This document shows, in pieces, positions 63,626-64,000 of a stretch of 64,000 nucleotides of DNA; the first letter of the stretch is position 1; each line of letters starts with the position of its first letter. The stretch is from Hemicentrotus pulcherrimus. Its lineage: Eukaryota; Echinodermata; Echinoidea; Camarodonta; Strongylocentrotidae. The position numbers were made by a program, and so were the translations under genes. Below the pieces are notes generated by a model that worked only from the letters and a program-made list of their open reading frames with translations, did not search any database and was not told the DNA's origin. The DNA lies in NCBI GenBank assembly GCA_003118195.1, contig BEXV01000975.1, forward strand, positions 7,911 to 71,910, read 5' to 3'.

Positions 63626-64000
63626 GATGGGAATTAATAACTGTGGAAACACTGATATATACAAGTTTCTACAGCATACAAAGTGTGTGGGTAGTGTTAA
63701 AAGAAATATATGTTCTTTTTTATAAACCACTTTATCATAATATATTTCTTTACCCGGTGGGAGTCGAGAACAATTATCTTGATGATTGTTTTCCATCAAC
63801 TACATGACTACCAAAGACCCTTCTGTCTTCGTTACGAGATTGCATGCTTATGAATACAATACCGCCAACGCCCCTCCCTCTGACTTTGCTCGCTCAATCT
63901 AGGTGTGGTCCCACGCAAGCCCCTCCTAAGCTAAGCCCACATGTTCCCGCATGTGCTGTGCGTTGATTCCGGCCGTTATCTCCCCCTTATGAATGCCTCG

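Larger units (their letters stand above)
62061..64000. other. Intron 8, 5' part (continues beyond window)
   Basis: Begins with the GTAAGT donor. Pyrimidine-rich stretches, a hairpin and a family C element are present. The only tempting acceptor with a long T-rich tract (ending TTTAACAG at 63460) is followed within a few codons by an in-frame TAA in the required phase, so it is not the next exon. No further TRAF7 exon is found before base 64000. Confidence 0.8.

Overview
This is a eukaryotic (metazoan) genomic window, not a bacterial one. It is AT-rich and intron-dominated, with abundant short interspersed elements, microsatellites and two assembly gaps (runs of N at 11728-11789 and 29539-29773, plus one N at 62864). 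Recurrent TACATGTA palindromes, many small TIR elements and SINE-like units suggest a marine invertebrate deuterostome. An echinoderm, most likely a sea urchin, is my best guess. That is an inference from composition and from the coding exons, and a lophotrochozoan or hemichordate cannot be excluded.

The only gene I can support well is the 5' portion of a TRAF7 orthologue (RING / TRAF zinc finger / WD40 E3 ubiquitin ligase) on the plus strand. I reconstructed eight phase-compatible exons: 3195-3301, 36440-36554, 39900-39978, 52601-52707, 54131-54250, 55216-55311, 61325-61364 and 61880-62060. They encode about 282 residues. First comes a basic N terminus, then a long Ser/Thr/Pro-rich linker, a complete C3HC3D RING finger (about residues 192-227), and the start of the TRAF-type zinc-finger region (about residues 247-282). 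The last donor, at 62061, is in phase 2. The remaining zinc fingers, coiled coil and WD40 propeller must therefore lie beyond base 64000. Exon 1 is the least certain. It rests on a CpG-rich ORF with a strong donor whose phase exactly fits the exon 2 acceptor 33 kb away.

Layout: 1-3194 is 5' flank or putative 5' UTR with a polypyrimidine tract. 3302-36439 is a 33 kb first intron holding simple repeats, tandem duplications, tRNA-like elements and both gaps, with no convincing gene. 36440-55311 carries exons 2-6, separated by introns of 3.3, 12.6, 1.4 and 1.0 kb. The 12.6 kb intron is a nest of small transposable elements: several TIR MITEs, a SINE with a 7SL-like head, and dispersed repeats. 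55312-61324 is a 6 kb intron whose minus strand contains an exon-like ORF of about 101 codons behind a strong splice acceptor. It could be a nested gene or a pseudogene. 62061-64000 is the 5' part of intron 8 and contains a near-perfect 56-bp hairpin.

I found no CRISPR array, operon, phage or toxin locus, and no convincing novel multi-gene system. The most interesting items are the widely spaced TRAF7 5' end with possible alternative starts, the antisense exon-like ORF in intron 6, and a set of small non-autonomous elements.
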